From: Aristolochia californica
Taxonomy: Eukaryota; Streptophyta; Magnoliopsida; Piperales; Aristolochiaceae
NCBI GenBank assembly: GCA_029961685.1
Contig: JARWKL010000012.1
Location: 4,565,807-4,629,806, forward strand
Direction of reading: 5' to 3'
Length of the DNA stretch: 64,000 nt
The position numbers were made by a program, and so were the translations under genes. Below the pieces are notes generated by a model. It did not search any database and was not told where the DNA came from. It worked only from the letters and a program-made list of their open reading frames with translations. Of the stretch, positions 22,197 through 31,630 are shown one piece after another (position 1 is the stretch's first letter; every line of letters begins with the position of its first letter).

Positions 22197-22676
22197 GATA
22201 GGATCTTCAAAAACTTTAAATAATAACACCAAGTAACACTTTTTCAATCAACTCGGTATATGTAATATAGCATCAATGCAAAATTATATTTTTTTTTCAG
22301 AAAACGATTCATAAGAGGCTCAATAGAAATCTTCTATATCAGGGAACTCTTATCCCATGAGAGTAAAAAATTTTCAATAATCTGAGTATGGACTGGTTTG
22401 CGCAAACTGAATTTCCAAACTGATAAAAATGTTTTGATAGCTTCTTCTAGATAGAGGGGCATGCATATCCATAACATAATAAGATTAAAGCATTCATATA
22501 TTTATCCTTAAATCATCATCGAAATTTGAGAACCAATATCATAAAAAAAAATTTGAACACTTATCTCTCAGCTAGTGTTCTTCCTTCATACAAGAGCCTT
22601 CTTTGAGAGGTGTTGATCATCACTTCTCTAGAGCATTCCTTTGTCGAGGGACCCTAAATATGTTGCTCTGATACCA
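22197..22676 (-). promoter_or_regulatory. Element E leader and tRNA-Met PBS
   Basis: Minus strand TGGTATCAGAGC at 22665-22676 abuts the 5' LTR and is the standard initiator-Met tRNA primer site. The ~470 bp from here to the Gag start is non-coding leader. Confidence 0.9.
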
Positions 22677-23316
22677 TGTTGAATTTAAGATCCCTTTTCC
22701 ATGATCACGAACAAGAGAAAGAAGAAAGGAAAAAAGAGAAAAGGGGAGAAAAACTCTCTGGTAGAGCAGAAAAAATAAAAAGGAAAAGAGTGAGTTGCGC
22801 CAAGCAAGGAAAGGGAGAGAGAGAACCAACTTGGGATTGAAAGTGTGACATGATTTATTTCAACTTACAAGACCTCTATTTACAGTAGAGGAGGAGGTAG
22901 AGTCCTTATACAACTTATCATTCAATCCTAATTACATTCCAACTCTAACTCTTCAATATAAGTAAGACTATTTAAACTAAACAACTAGAAGACTAACTTG
23001 AGTAGAACTAGGAGTCCTTTATTATTCACATGCACATAATGGATAAGCCAGCTCGTGTCCTTATCCTTGTGGGCTCCTCATGATCCTCCAGCACACCTTG
23101 ATAAGAGTGCCAGCCCATGAGATCTTTGTGGGTCCCACTTGATCTTCAAGTCTTATAGATCAATTCAGCTTGTGCTTCTTGATTCCTTAACTCGCGCTGG
23201 CTTTGGGAGAGGACTCTTCTTGGTGTCCCAAGTCCTCTAGGATTCTTCTTGATGGCTTATGTCCACATGGTGGGTCCCAACAGCTCAAGCACCATGGTGG
23301 GCCCCACATTGTAACA
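22677..23316 (-). repeat. Element E 5' LTR
   Basis: 640 bp, TGTTGAATTT...ATTGTAACA on the plus strand, followed by the target duplication TTATT (23317-23321). The inverted TATA-like motif lies near 22875. Very similar to the split 3' LTR. Confidence 0.95.
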
Positions 23317-24002
23317 TTATTCCTAGCCAAAATCAAAAGTATTCTAACATGAATGCTTCTATAAGCAGCATAGAATGGTGGTATGATGTTAGTAACATGA
23401 TCATAACTAATATAATTACCAAAAATTAAACCATTTTTTCGCCTACCCTCTTAGATTTCTCAAAACACTTCAGTCAACGATATTAACATGATCATAACTA
23501 GTATAATTACAAAAAAAGTAAATCATTCTTCAGCCTAGCCTCTCAAATTACTCAAAAAACTTCAGTCAATGATATTACAAGAGAATAATCAGCCTTCACG
23601 CTATCCACAACTAACATGGCTGAAGCCAAACACGACTTGATGAAGATCAAGTGAGAAACATAAGTGATAAACAAACGAACCTCTACTTTTCAAAATTTGA
23701 CAAGTTCTAATATATAAAACTACATCATTTCACCTTCTAGCATGCTTATAGATGCATTCAATCCTTATCCTAGAGCAAACATGGCTGTCATAACGATCGA
23801 TCTGTACTGATTTAATTCAACAACTCAAAGCATGCACATATATAAATAAAAAGTAAACTTACAATCATACACGAGCAACCTTGGAGACAACTTCCAAGTG
23901 ATGTCTAAACATACATATTGGTTGTCTATTTATAGTATTTGGAACCTAAGATCTTTTTGAAAAGTGACAAATTGATTCCAATTTATTTTGAAATCCATCA
24001 CA
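23317..24002. other. Unassigned sequence, possibly EPRV-1 leader at its left end
   Basis: The first ~80 bp, read on the minus strand ('ttcatgttagaatac', 'ttttgattttgg'), resemble the EPRV-2 leader at 30555-30590, as expected if E split EPRV-1. Further right I recognise nothing. There is a 90-bp tandem duplication at 23394-23483 and 23484-23576. No EPRV primer site is seen and no gene is supported. Confidence 0.45.
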
Positions 24003-24087
24003 TAAAGATTGTCGCGTGTCTTCTATTATTTGGAATCTTTCTTTCATTCTTCTTTCTTTCTTTTTTTCTTCTCTCTTTATAACTCTT
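24003..24087 (+). repeat. Polypyrimidine tract, leftmost remnant
   Basis: CTTT/TTTC-rich sequence ending CTCTT immediately before NA1-A. It is the left continuation of the tract that resumes at 28869. Confidence 0.7.
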
Positions 24088-24103
24088 TGTTGGAAGGAAG
24101 GCC

Positions 24104-24295
24104 TGATAGAGATAAAAGATAAACATAGTGATAGATATAAAGATATTGATAGAGATAAAATAACTAGTGATTGAATTAGAGATAGAGTCAAATTGTAGAG
24201 TCCTAATCACCTATAGTCTCTGTGTAATTCTATAAATAGTGTACAACTTATCAATAAAATCACGGCAATATTATTATTCAGTCCTATATTCTACG
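24104..24295 (+). repeat. Element R 5' LTR
   Basis: 192 bp, TGATAGAGAT...TTCTACG (decayed final base). TATA-like 'ctataaatag' near 24230. PBS TGGTATCAGAG begins at 24296. Confidence 0.9.
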
Positions 24296-24571
24296 TGGTA
24301 TCAGAGATTTCTGGTGCGGCGCCGACGAGGGTGTTGTCGGTAGGGCGGATGGGTAACAGCAACAATGAAGATGGATGGCGACAGCGAAAGCGGTGACAAC
24401 ATTGGGAGAGATGAGGGGCTTGGCATGCAGGGTGGAGGGGGAGGGGGAGAACTCTTGGTGGCACTGGTGAGGGAGTTGCTGGCAGAGTGGATGGTAGCAA
24501 TGACAGTAGGGCAACTGTGAAAAAGTTGTCGGGTGAAGAGGTGGACAGCTGTAGAGCGAAGTAAGCGTAGA

Positions 24572-24612
<41 letters not shown>

Positions 24613-24730
24613 CGCATGGCACCGGGCAATGGGATTGGCTCTGCAGAAAAGGCATGGGATTTTTCTTTTGGCCATATACGGTCGATGACGGCAAAAAGCT
24701 GAGGAAGGAGGTTGGCGGATTGTTTTTTTT
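24296..24730 (+). other. Element R first interior with 38-base G run
   Basis: No gene is supported. A run of 38 G lies at 24575-24612. The proline-rich frames on the minus strand (24284-24820) arise from that run. The sequence is otherwise G/A-rich with no motif I recognise. Confidence 0.6.
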
Positions 24731-24906
24731 AAACATAGTGATAGATATAAAGATAATGATAGAGATAAAATAACTAGTGATTGAATTAGAGATAAACACA
24801 AATTGTAGAGTCCTAATCACCTATAGTCTCTGTGTAATTTTATAAATAGTTTACACCTTATCAATAATAATCACAACACTATTATTATTCTTTTCTATAT
24901 TCTACA
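24731..24906 (+). repeat. Element R middle LTR, 5'-truncated
   Basis: Matches the R LTR from its ~17th base (aaacatagtgatag) to TATTCTACA and is followed by TGGTATCAGAGC at 24907. The first bases are replaced by a T-run. Confidence 0.9.
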
Positions 24907-25913
24907 TGGTATCAGAGCATCCGATCGATTAATCAGAACTAGGTTGTTGTTGATGGAAATCCTTATCGGAAGCGGCCTCCATCATTGTAGGCCATTGCTG
25001 CCGCCCATACCTGGTACTTTTTTCTTAGCCTTCTCCGTACAATCTCATCGAAGATATTTTTGAAAAAAAAAAAATCCTCGAGCCTTCTCCCAATCTCGTC
25101 GACGCCATCACCGCTATTCCGTCTTGCCACTGCCATCACCATCGACGGTTTCCTCCCCATTGTAGCCGTTCCATCTCATTGTCACCACCGACCTCCCCCA
25201 ACCAGCTGGTGTTGTACAAAACTCTACGCTCTTCCTTCTCACTTCTCTCTTCACAGATTTCCTATCGAAATCGTTCAACCCAAATATCACCTGTCTTCAC
25301 TGCCGTCAGCCCTACTAGCAACCACCATCGCTGGCGTGGCATAGAACTCCCCACCTCTCGGCCACACCGAGATGACCTAAGTTCATGGGGGGAATTATTT
25401 CCCCTCTTGGACACACCGTCCCGCACATGTACATCCACAACATGCGAACTCACACGTGACTTTCACATGTGTGAGATTCGCACGTGTGAATATTATTTTT
25501 TTTCCTAAAAAAAAACTCTAAAGAACTATTTTTCCCTTCGGACGATGCAATTCCATATGCACTAGCCGTCTTCAGTGCTGCTGCTCTTCCATCGGATGAT
25601 GCAATTCTATCCACACCAGCTGCCTCATGTGCCGCTGCTCTTCCACCGGATGATGCAATTCATCTGCCCCAACCGCCTCCAGTGCCATTACTCTTCACCG
25701 AATGATGCGATTCTGTCTACCCCAGCTGCCACCAGTGTCACTGCTCTGCCTCCGGATGATGCGGTTCCATCTTCCCTAGCCACCTCTAGTGCTGCTACTC
25801 TGCTCAGCCGCTACTAGTGCCGCTACTCTCTCCAAACCACTTCCAAGAACATGCTTCCTCTTTTTGAAGATCAAGATTGGACTCTCCTCTCAGAGCTCCA
25901 TCTTGCGGGGGCA
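24907..25913 (+). other. Element R second interior
   Basis: Begins with a PBS and ends with a purine-rich tract (gcgggggca) before the 3' LTR. Between 25550 and 25815 an imperfect repeat of ~50-60 bp recurs four or five times, each with a 'gatgatgc' core that would encode an Asp-Asp-Ala motif. Frames are short and interrupted. The origin of this sequence, a decayed coding repeat or a captured host fragment, cannot be decided. Confidence 0.5.
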
Positions 25914-26106
25914 TGATAGAGATAAAAGATAAACATAGTGATAGATATAAAGATAATGATAGGGATAAAATAACCAGTGATTGAATTAGAGATAAACTCA
26001 AATTAGAGAGTCCTAATCACCTATAGTCTTTGTGTAATTCTATAAATAGTTTACACCTTATCAATAATAATCACGACAATATTATTATTCATTCCTATAT
26101 TCTACA
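25914..26106 (+). repeat. Element R 3' LTR
   Basis: 193 bp, TGATAGAGAT...TTCTACA, followed by the target duplication AGGCC. Confidence 0.9.
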
Positions 26107-26458
26107 AGGCCCACATATTCAAGAGTGTTATAAGATGGGCCCAAGCCCATAAGATATGGACCCACCATGATCACGTGAGGTAGCATGAGAAGTGTTACAT
26201 AGCCAAAATTACCATGGAAGCAGGTCTCACAAAAGATTTTCAGTTTAAAGGTATTTTAATCATGTTAGTCTTATATTTATATTGGATTATTTAATTATGA
26301 TAGGACTTATCTTTAAGTGTTAGAGTTTGGGTGTAATTTGGACAAGGATAGTTTAATTGTAATTGGACTCTACTATCTTCCTCTAATATAAATAGAGGTT
26401 CATGTACTCTTGATTATAATAAGTCAATGAAGTATTTCTCTTTTCCATAAAGTCAACT
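26107..26458 (+). repeat. NA1-A 5' LTR, remainder
   Basis: Continues the NA1 LTR interrupted at 24103 (aggcccacatattc...), with TATA-like 'aatataaatagagg' near 26388. It ends AGTCAACT next to a PBS-like TGGTATTAGACC at 26459. Confidence 0.85.
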
Positions 26459-28331
26459 TGGTATTAGACCAGGTTTTGTGAGTTGACTCGGTCAACCCAC
26501 AAAGGTAATATGATCATTTCTGATCTATTTTCTCTAGTAGTTTAGGTTCGTATCTATTTTTTTTCTCTTCTCAGTCCCTATACCCATTGTTTTCTTTACT
26601 GTTTACCTCTATACTGAGCTTTTCATATTGCATATTATATATTGATGAAAAATATTTTTGAGTCTAATTTCCTAGGAAAATTTTTTTTTTCAATCGGAGT
26701 TATCTACAAAGATAAATCGATATTTGAAATAGCGAAGGTCATATTACAAAAGATGTCCGAGCAGCAGCAGAAAGCTTCAACTTTCGAGATATTTTATACT
26801 ATCAAGAATGAGAATTTATATGGAGAATTATAAATCAAAAGAAATAACTGTAAGTCTATTTTCTTACCTACTCAATTAATTCTCTATCTGAAATCTTTAT
26901 AAGGAGATATTGATCTTGGAAGAGTCAATGGTCATGTTGGCAAAAGGAGAAAGAGTACTTAGTTCTGCTAGATTATAGAGACTGAAATCTATCAGATTAT
27001 TTATCTAAAAATAATTATATTTTATGAAGAGAAGTTATACTTTGATAAATGGTATTTAAGTCTAGTTTTAGAAGGAGAAAATTTCATGGCAATCTATATT
27101 TAAGGATATATTCACATTGGAAGAATCAAAGGTCATGCTGGTATCCTATTGCATTGAAAAATCCGAATTTAAGCCGAATTATTTCATGTGTCCTTATTAC
27201 TCTTAAGGACTTTCATTATTTACCGGTTATCTACTGCTATACTACTGAAAATTTGGTACATGTTATTTGGGCTTATTACTACATCTATGTTATTTGGTTG
27301 AAGCTGGGATCAACGCCATTACCTCCCAACTTGAGGGGGAGAAGTAGAAGAAGTACAAGAAAGACGTATTTTATATGTTGTGCTAATTTTAATGTGAAAA
27401 AATATTCAAGAAAATGGGGACCAAAAAAGATGAAGCTTTTGCATTGAAGAAGAAATATTTGCAACAAAAAAATTGATGACCAAGAATGCTGACTCACAAT
27501 AATAATTGTTGTAATTATTGGTGATACCTGACTTGGCTTGACTTGATTCTATTTCATCGGCTGAATTATTATTTTCAGGTATTCGCAACATATTCCTTGG
27601 TCAACATATTATTGGGTGCAGATACTCCTATTGAATTATTTCATGGGAACTTTTACATGGATTTTTATTATTTTGGTTTGTGTTATATGCGTCTAAGCCC
27701 CTTTCAGCTACAACTATTGTGTCTCTTTGGATGAGACATTATTATTGAAGAAGTGGTGGCCTCAGTATCCTATCTCCTACCATCCTTTAATTGACTCTCA
27801 CAAACCACTTTGGGCCAACCTCTTGCGTGTTGCTTCGGTTGGAAGTTTAAGTCGATCATGGTTGGGTGTTTTAAGTCCATTGAGACTTCTATATACATAC
27901 ATATATATATATAACCGTGGGACTTTTATCGCCGTCTTGTGAATGACTTGCATTTATCACCCATTTCTACCTGTGAGAGTCGGTGCCCAAACTGAGACAC
28001 CATGAAGGAGGAGTTTATAACTACATATATGTTACCCCCCTTAATTGGCATTTATTACTCCTACCACTTGAGAGTTGTTGTCCTATGGAGGGACACGGTG
28101 ATGGAGGAATTTTATTACATTTCTGAGCATTGCGTATAGACAATGTCATACGGTTTCGAGTAATTTTACTCTCACTTATCTTATGCCAGCTGGGCCTCAT
28201 GGAAGAGACCACCAGCGCGAGGGGGAGTGTTGGAAGATATGGAGGACTACTATTTTTATGAGAAGATCCGATACACCATTTGCAGCAAGTTGGGAGTTCA
28301 TGATGTTCTATCACCCCAGCTTGAGGGGGAG
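26459..28331 (+). other. NA1-A interior (non-coding)
   Basis: No gag or pol. The sequence is collinear with the interiors of NA1-B, K and M: a leader with the CAG-rich 'gagcagcagcagaaagct', a 'gaagaagtggtggcctc' block, and a terminal stretch 'tttgcagcaagttgg' plus polypurine tract. The terminal stretch resembles the end of family-2 pol. Frames such as 27049-27447 are not conserved between copies. Confidence 0.75.
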
Positions 28332-28868
28332 TGTTAGAAGATGGGCCCAAGCCCACACGATAGAGAAAGACCCACATATTCAGGAGTGTTGAAAGATGGG
28401 CCCATGCCCACAAGATATGGACCCCCCATGATCACGAGCTGGTGGGACACACCATGATCATGTGATTGTAGCATGGGAAGTGTTTCCACCATGATCACGT
28501 GAGGTAGCATGGGAAGTGTTCCCACCAATATCACGTAAGGTGGCACGAGAAGTCTTACACAATGAGAACTCTTACACAATAAGAAGTCTTACACAACAAG
28601 AAGTCTTATACAGCCAAAATTATTATGGAAGCAAGTCTCACATAAGAGATTCAGTTTAAAGGTGTTTTAGTCATGTTAGTCTTCTATTTATATTATGTTA
28701 TTTAATTATGCTAGGACTTATCTTTAAGTGTTAGAGCTTGGATGTAATTGGGACAAAGATAGTTTAATTATAATTGGACTCTACTACCTTCCTCTATTAT
28801 AAATAGAGGTTCATATACTCTAATTATAATAAGTCATTGAAGTGTTTCTCTTTTCCATAAATTCAACA
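28332..28868 (+). repeat. NA1-A 3' LTR
   Basis: 537 bp, TGTTAGAAGATGGG...AAATTCAACA after the polypurine tract cttgagggggag. Longer than the ~425-bp form because 'accatgatcacgtgaggt'-type segments are repeated at 28420-28545. Confidence 0.9.
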
Positions 28869-30132
28869 GTCTTTCTTTTTGGCTTGTTTATTTGTTTGCT
28901 TTTATCCTGATGCTTTCTTTTTTCTTCTTTTCTTATTTCTTATTTCTTTCTATATGACTTTTTTATTTGTTCTTTCTTGTATCTTTCATTCTTTCTTGAT
29001 TTTTTCTTTCTTCATCCATTCATTATTTCTTTGTTGTTTCTTTCTTTCATTCTTTTTCTTTCTTGAATGCTTCTTTCTTTATCTTTGCCTTTCTTTCTTC
29101 CTTCCTAATTTCACTCCTTCTTCTTTTTCTTTCTATCTATCTTTCTTTTTGGTTCCTTTATTTCCTTCTTCTTCCATTCCTTTTTCTTCTTTCTTTCTAT
29201 ATTTTATCTTTGTTTGTTTCTTTTTTGTTTCTATCTTTCTTTCTTTCTTATACTTTTTATTTCCTTCTTCATTCCTTTTCCCTTTCTTTCTTTCTTTCTT
29301 TCTGTCTTCTTTCTTTCTTTATTTTTTAGTTTATTTATTTATTTCATCTTTCTATCTTTATTTCTTTTTTCTTTCTTTCTTTATTTCTTTTTTCCTTCTT
29401 ACTCTCTTATTTCTTACTTCCTTCTTCCATCTTTCTTTTTTCTTCTTTCCTTCTTTCTTTCCTGTTTATTTGTTTCTTTTTTCTTTCATTTTGATTCTTT
29501 ATTTCTATATTTCTTGTTTGTTTATTTCTATCTTGATTCTTTCTTTCTTCTTCTTTTCTTCTTTTTTATAGCTGTCAATGTGCCTTATTTATTTATTTAT
29601 TCCTTCTTGTTTGTTTCTTTTTCATTTCTTTCTTTTTCTTTCTTTTTCTTTCTTCTTTCTTTATTTCTTTGTTCTCTCTTTTGTTATTTTTTTATTTCTT
29701 TAATTGCTTATGTTTCTTTTGTTCTTTTTTCCCTATTTCTTTCTCATTTCTTTTTTTCAACTTTCTTTCGTTCTTTCTTTCTTTGTTTCTTCCTCTCTTC
29801 TTCTTTCTTTCTTGTTTTATCTTCTTTCTTTCTATCTTGTTTCTTTTTTTTTTTGCTCCTTTATTATTCTTTCTATGTATCATTCTTTCTTCTTTCTATC
29901 TTCTTTCTTTCTTTCTTTCTTCTTTCTTACTTTCAAACTTTCATTTTCTTTCTTTAATCTTTCTTGTTTCTTTCTTGCTTCTTTCTTTTGCTCCGTTTCA
30001 TTGTTTTCTTTTGTCTTTTTTCTTTCAATCATATTTCTTTTTTTATCCTCTTTATTTTTTTTCTTTCTATTTCATTTTCTCTTTCTTTCTATCCTCTTTC
30101 TTTCTAACTTGTTTGTTTCTAAATTGGTGTAA
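28869..30132 (+). repeat. Polypyrimidine tract, left of EPRV-2
   Basis: About 1.26 kb of C/T-rich sequence (TTTC, TTTG and TTCC mixtures). It is not a simple microsatellite: irregular landmarks such as 'tctatgtatcattctttc' and 'actttcaaactttcattt' recur in the same order right of EPRV-2. Long plus-strand frames here (28879-29957) are Phe/Ser/Leu low complexity and not genes. Confidence 0.9.
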
Positions 30133-30172
30133 TTATTTGCCTTCTGAATTATTTCCTACTTCATGCTGTATT

Positions 30173-30190
30173 TGGTATCAGAGCCATGGA
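30173..30190 (+). promoter_or_regulatory. EPRV-2 tRNA-Met primer-binding site, left copy
   Basis: TGGTATCAGAGCCATGG complements the 3' end of initiator-Met tRNA. Caulimovirids start minus-strand DNA synthesis here; by convention it marks position 1 of the circular genome. Confidence 0.9.
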
Positions 30191-30613
30191 AGGCTAAACA
30201 GTGAATATCCTGGTATGGAGTGAGTTATTATAATTTTTTTATATTCTAATCATCAGGGGAGTTAACTTCCTTCGTAATGTTATAATGATTTTTTTATTCA
30301 TCTTCGTTCTTGTTACGATATGGGACGTCACCCAAGTCGCGTTGAGTAAGGTCGTGTTGCCGAGGTAGGCGTTGAAGGCCACTATACTCATAAATCATTG
30401 ACAGGCGTGTATTTGCACAAGAAGATGATGGACAATAAATTAATTATGATATTATGAATAATAGTTTACTTCGTTCATGATTATCATAATCAGTTTATAA
30501 TATGTTTCTTCATACTAGGATATTCCACTCGCCGTTGTTCCTTTACCACTCTTCATGTTAGATTAGTTTTAGTTTAATTAGTTTTAAAATTTTAAAATTT
30601 ATTTTGTCAAACA
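30191..30613 (+). other. EPRV-2 leader
   Basis: About 420 bp between the primer site and the movement-protein start, with no coding signal. The viral leader in this family carries short upstream frames; none is convincing here. Confidence 0.6.
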
Positions 30614-31600
30614 ATGGCATCCAATAGTAGGAGTACTGGATCTATCAAGAATGCTTCTCTTGTTGAATATAAAGTTCAATAACAATTAAATGATTGGACA
30701 ATTTCGTCCATAAAACCCACTTCAATCTACAGGAAAGGAACTTTCACCCTTTCTAGCACCATGAGAATTAAAACCATGGAACAAACAATTAATCTTGAAA
30801 ACCAAGTTTCAACTCTTAAATTATTAGAGTTAACAGATTTAAATAAGTATCTTGCTGGTACTGAAATGAAATATATGCATATTGGATGCATACAAATTGC
30901 TTTCAAATCCCTAACATTATTAGGGATGAATACTTGTTTGCAGGCTATCCTCCAGGATGGAAGATGTTTGGATTGGAAACCCTCTTTGATGGGTATCATG
31001 GAAACAAGTCTCAGTAGGAGGCCCGTTTATTTTAATGTACATCCAAACCTCACTCTATCATTAACTGATAGGAATCTCTTAGAAGATCTCCAATTGAGAA
31101 TTCTAACACAGGGATACAATTTTATCCATGGAACTGAAACCATTGCAGTTATTGCAATGATTCATTTAAAAATCAAGAATACCTTAGTCCCTAAGGTATT
31201 ACACTTACCTGATCAGGGTAAGACAATATTAATAGAGATCGATCTTATGAGTACCAATGTAGCCACTCTTCGAATGATCAGTTGGGACGAAATTCATTTC
31301 CCAGCCAACTGGATCATTCCCCAGGCTGTTCCTCCACGACTCCTAATTTAATCAAGATATTGATCAAGTTATTCAATTCATAGATGGAGATGTGGTTATT
31401 AATTTAAAAAATAAGACTCCATACCGAGTCTCTTTTCCATCGTCGTCTAGATACTCGGATGTAGGCTAGACTTCACGCCTACACGAGGTGGATGAAAAGC
31501 AATCCTGTAAGGATGATTCCTCATTAAAAGGAATCCACATATCAGACACCCAAATACCTCATGGTGTCTATATCGAAAGGGAGCATGAGTGAACTTCTCC
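30614..31600 (+). pseudogene. EPRV-2 movement protein region
   Basis: The start is placed at the ATG at 30614 because the frame runs in phase to the long open stretch 30761-31351, apart from one TAA at 30680. Visible are the LTDLNKYL segment, HIGCIQIAFKSLTLLG, DWKPSLMGIMETSL, RRPVYFNVHPNLTLSLTD and WIIPQAVPPR. That series is typical of the 30K-superfamily movement protein of Caulimoviridae, which enlarges plasmodesmata. A frameshift near 31351 continues into a C-terminal part (QIPHGVYIERE) up to about 31600. EPRV-1 carries a divergent homologue. Confidence 0.75.
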
Positions 31601-31630
31601 CACTCCTAGTGAAATGACTAGTTTTAATAT

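Larger units (their letters stand above)
11575..23316 (-). mobile_element. Element E: near-complete Ty1/copia retrotransposon (minus)
   Basis: LTRs at both ends (TGTTGAATTT...ATTGTAACA on the plus strand) and a five-base target duplication TTATT at 11570-11574 and 23317-23321. Internal order on the minus strand is PBS for tRNA-Met, gag, protease, integrase, RT, RNase H, polypurine tract. The 3' LTR is split by element D. Without D, E is about 5.9 kb, normal for plant copia. It sits inside EPRV-1 and is therefore younger than the viral integration. Confidence 0.9.
24104..26106 (+). mobile_element. Element R: short-LTR retroelement with three LTR copies
   Basis: The outer LTRs (24104-24295 and 25914-26106, ~192 bp, TGATAGAGAT...TATTCTACA) are flanked by the exact target duplication AGGCC (24099-24103 and 26107-26111). 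A third, 5'-truncated LTR lies between them. PBS-like TGGTATCAGAG follows the first two LTRs. It carries no recognisable gag or pol and inserted into the 5' LTR of NA1-A. Confidence 0.9.
24088..28868 (+). mobile_element. NA1-A: non-autonomous LTR element with nested insert
   Basis: Starts TGTTGGAAG, ends AAATTCAACA, and is flanked by CTCTT (24083-24087) and GTCTT (28869-28873), a 4-of-5 match for a target duplication. Removing nested element R leaves about 2.77 kb, close to NA1-B (2781 bp). There is no gag or pol. It inserted into the polypyrimidine tract. Confidence 0.8.

Noticed and set aside
24284..24820. Minus-strand proline-rich proteins
   Set aside because: Produced by the 38-base G run and its G-rich surroundings inside element R; they also cross LTR boundaries.
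27049..27447. 132-residue frame in the NA1-A interior
   Set aside because: Not open at the equivalent positions of NA1-B, K and M; no motif.
28879..30132. Long Phe/Ser/Leu-rich open frames (up to 247 residues)
   Set aside because: They arise from C/T-rich low-complexity DNA in which stop codons are rare; overlapping frames of equal quality exist in all phases.
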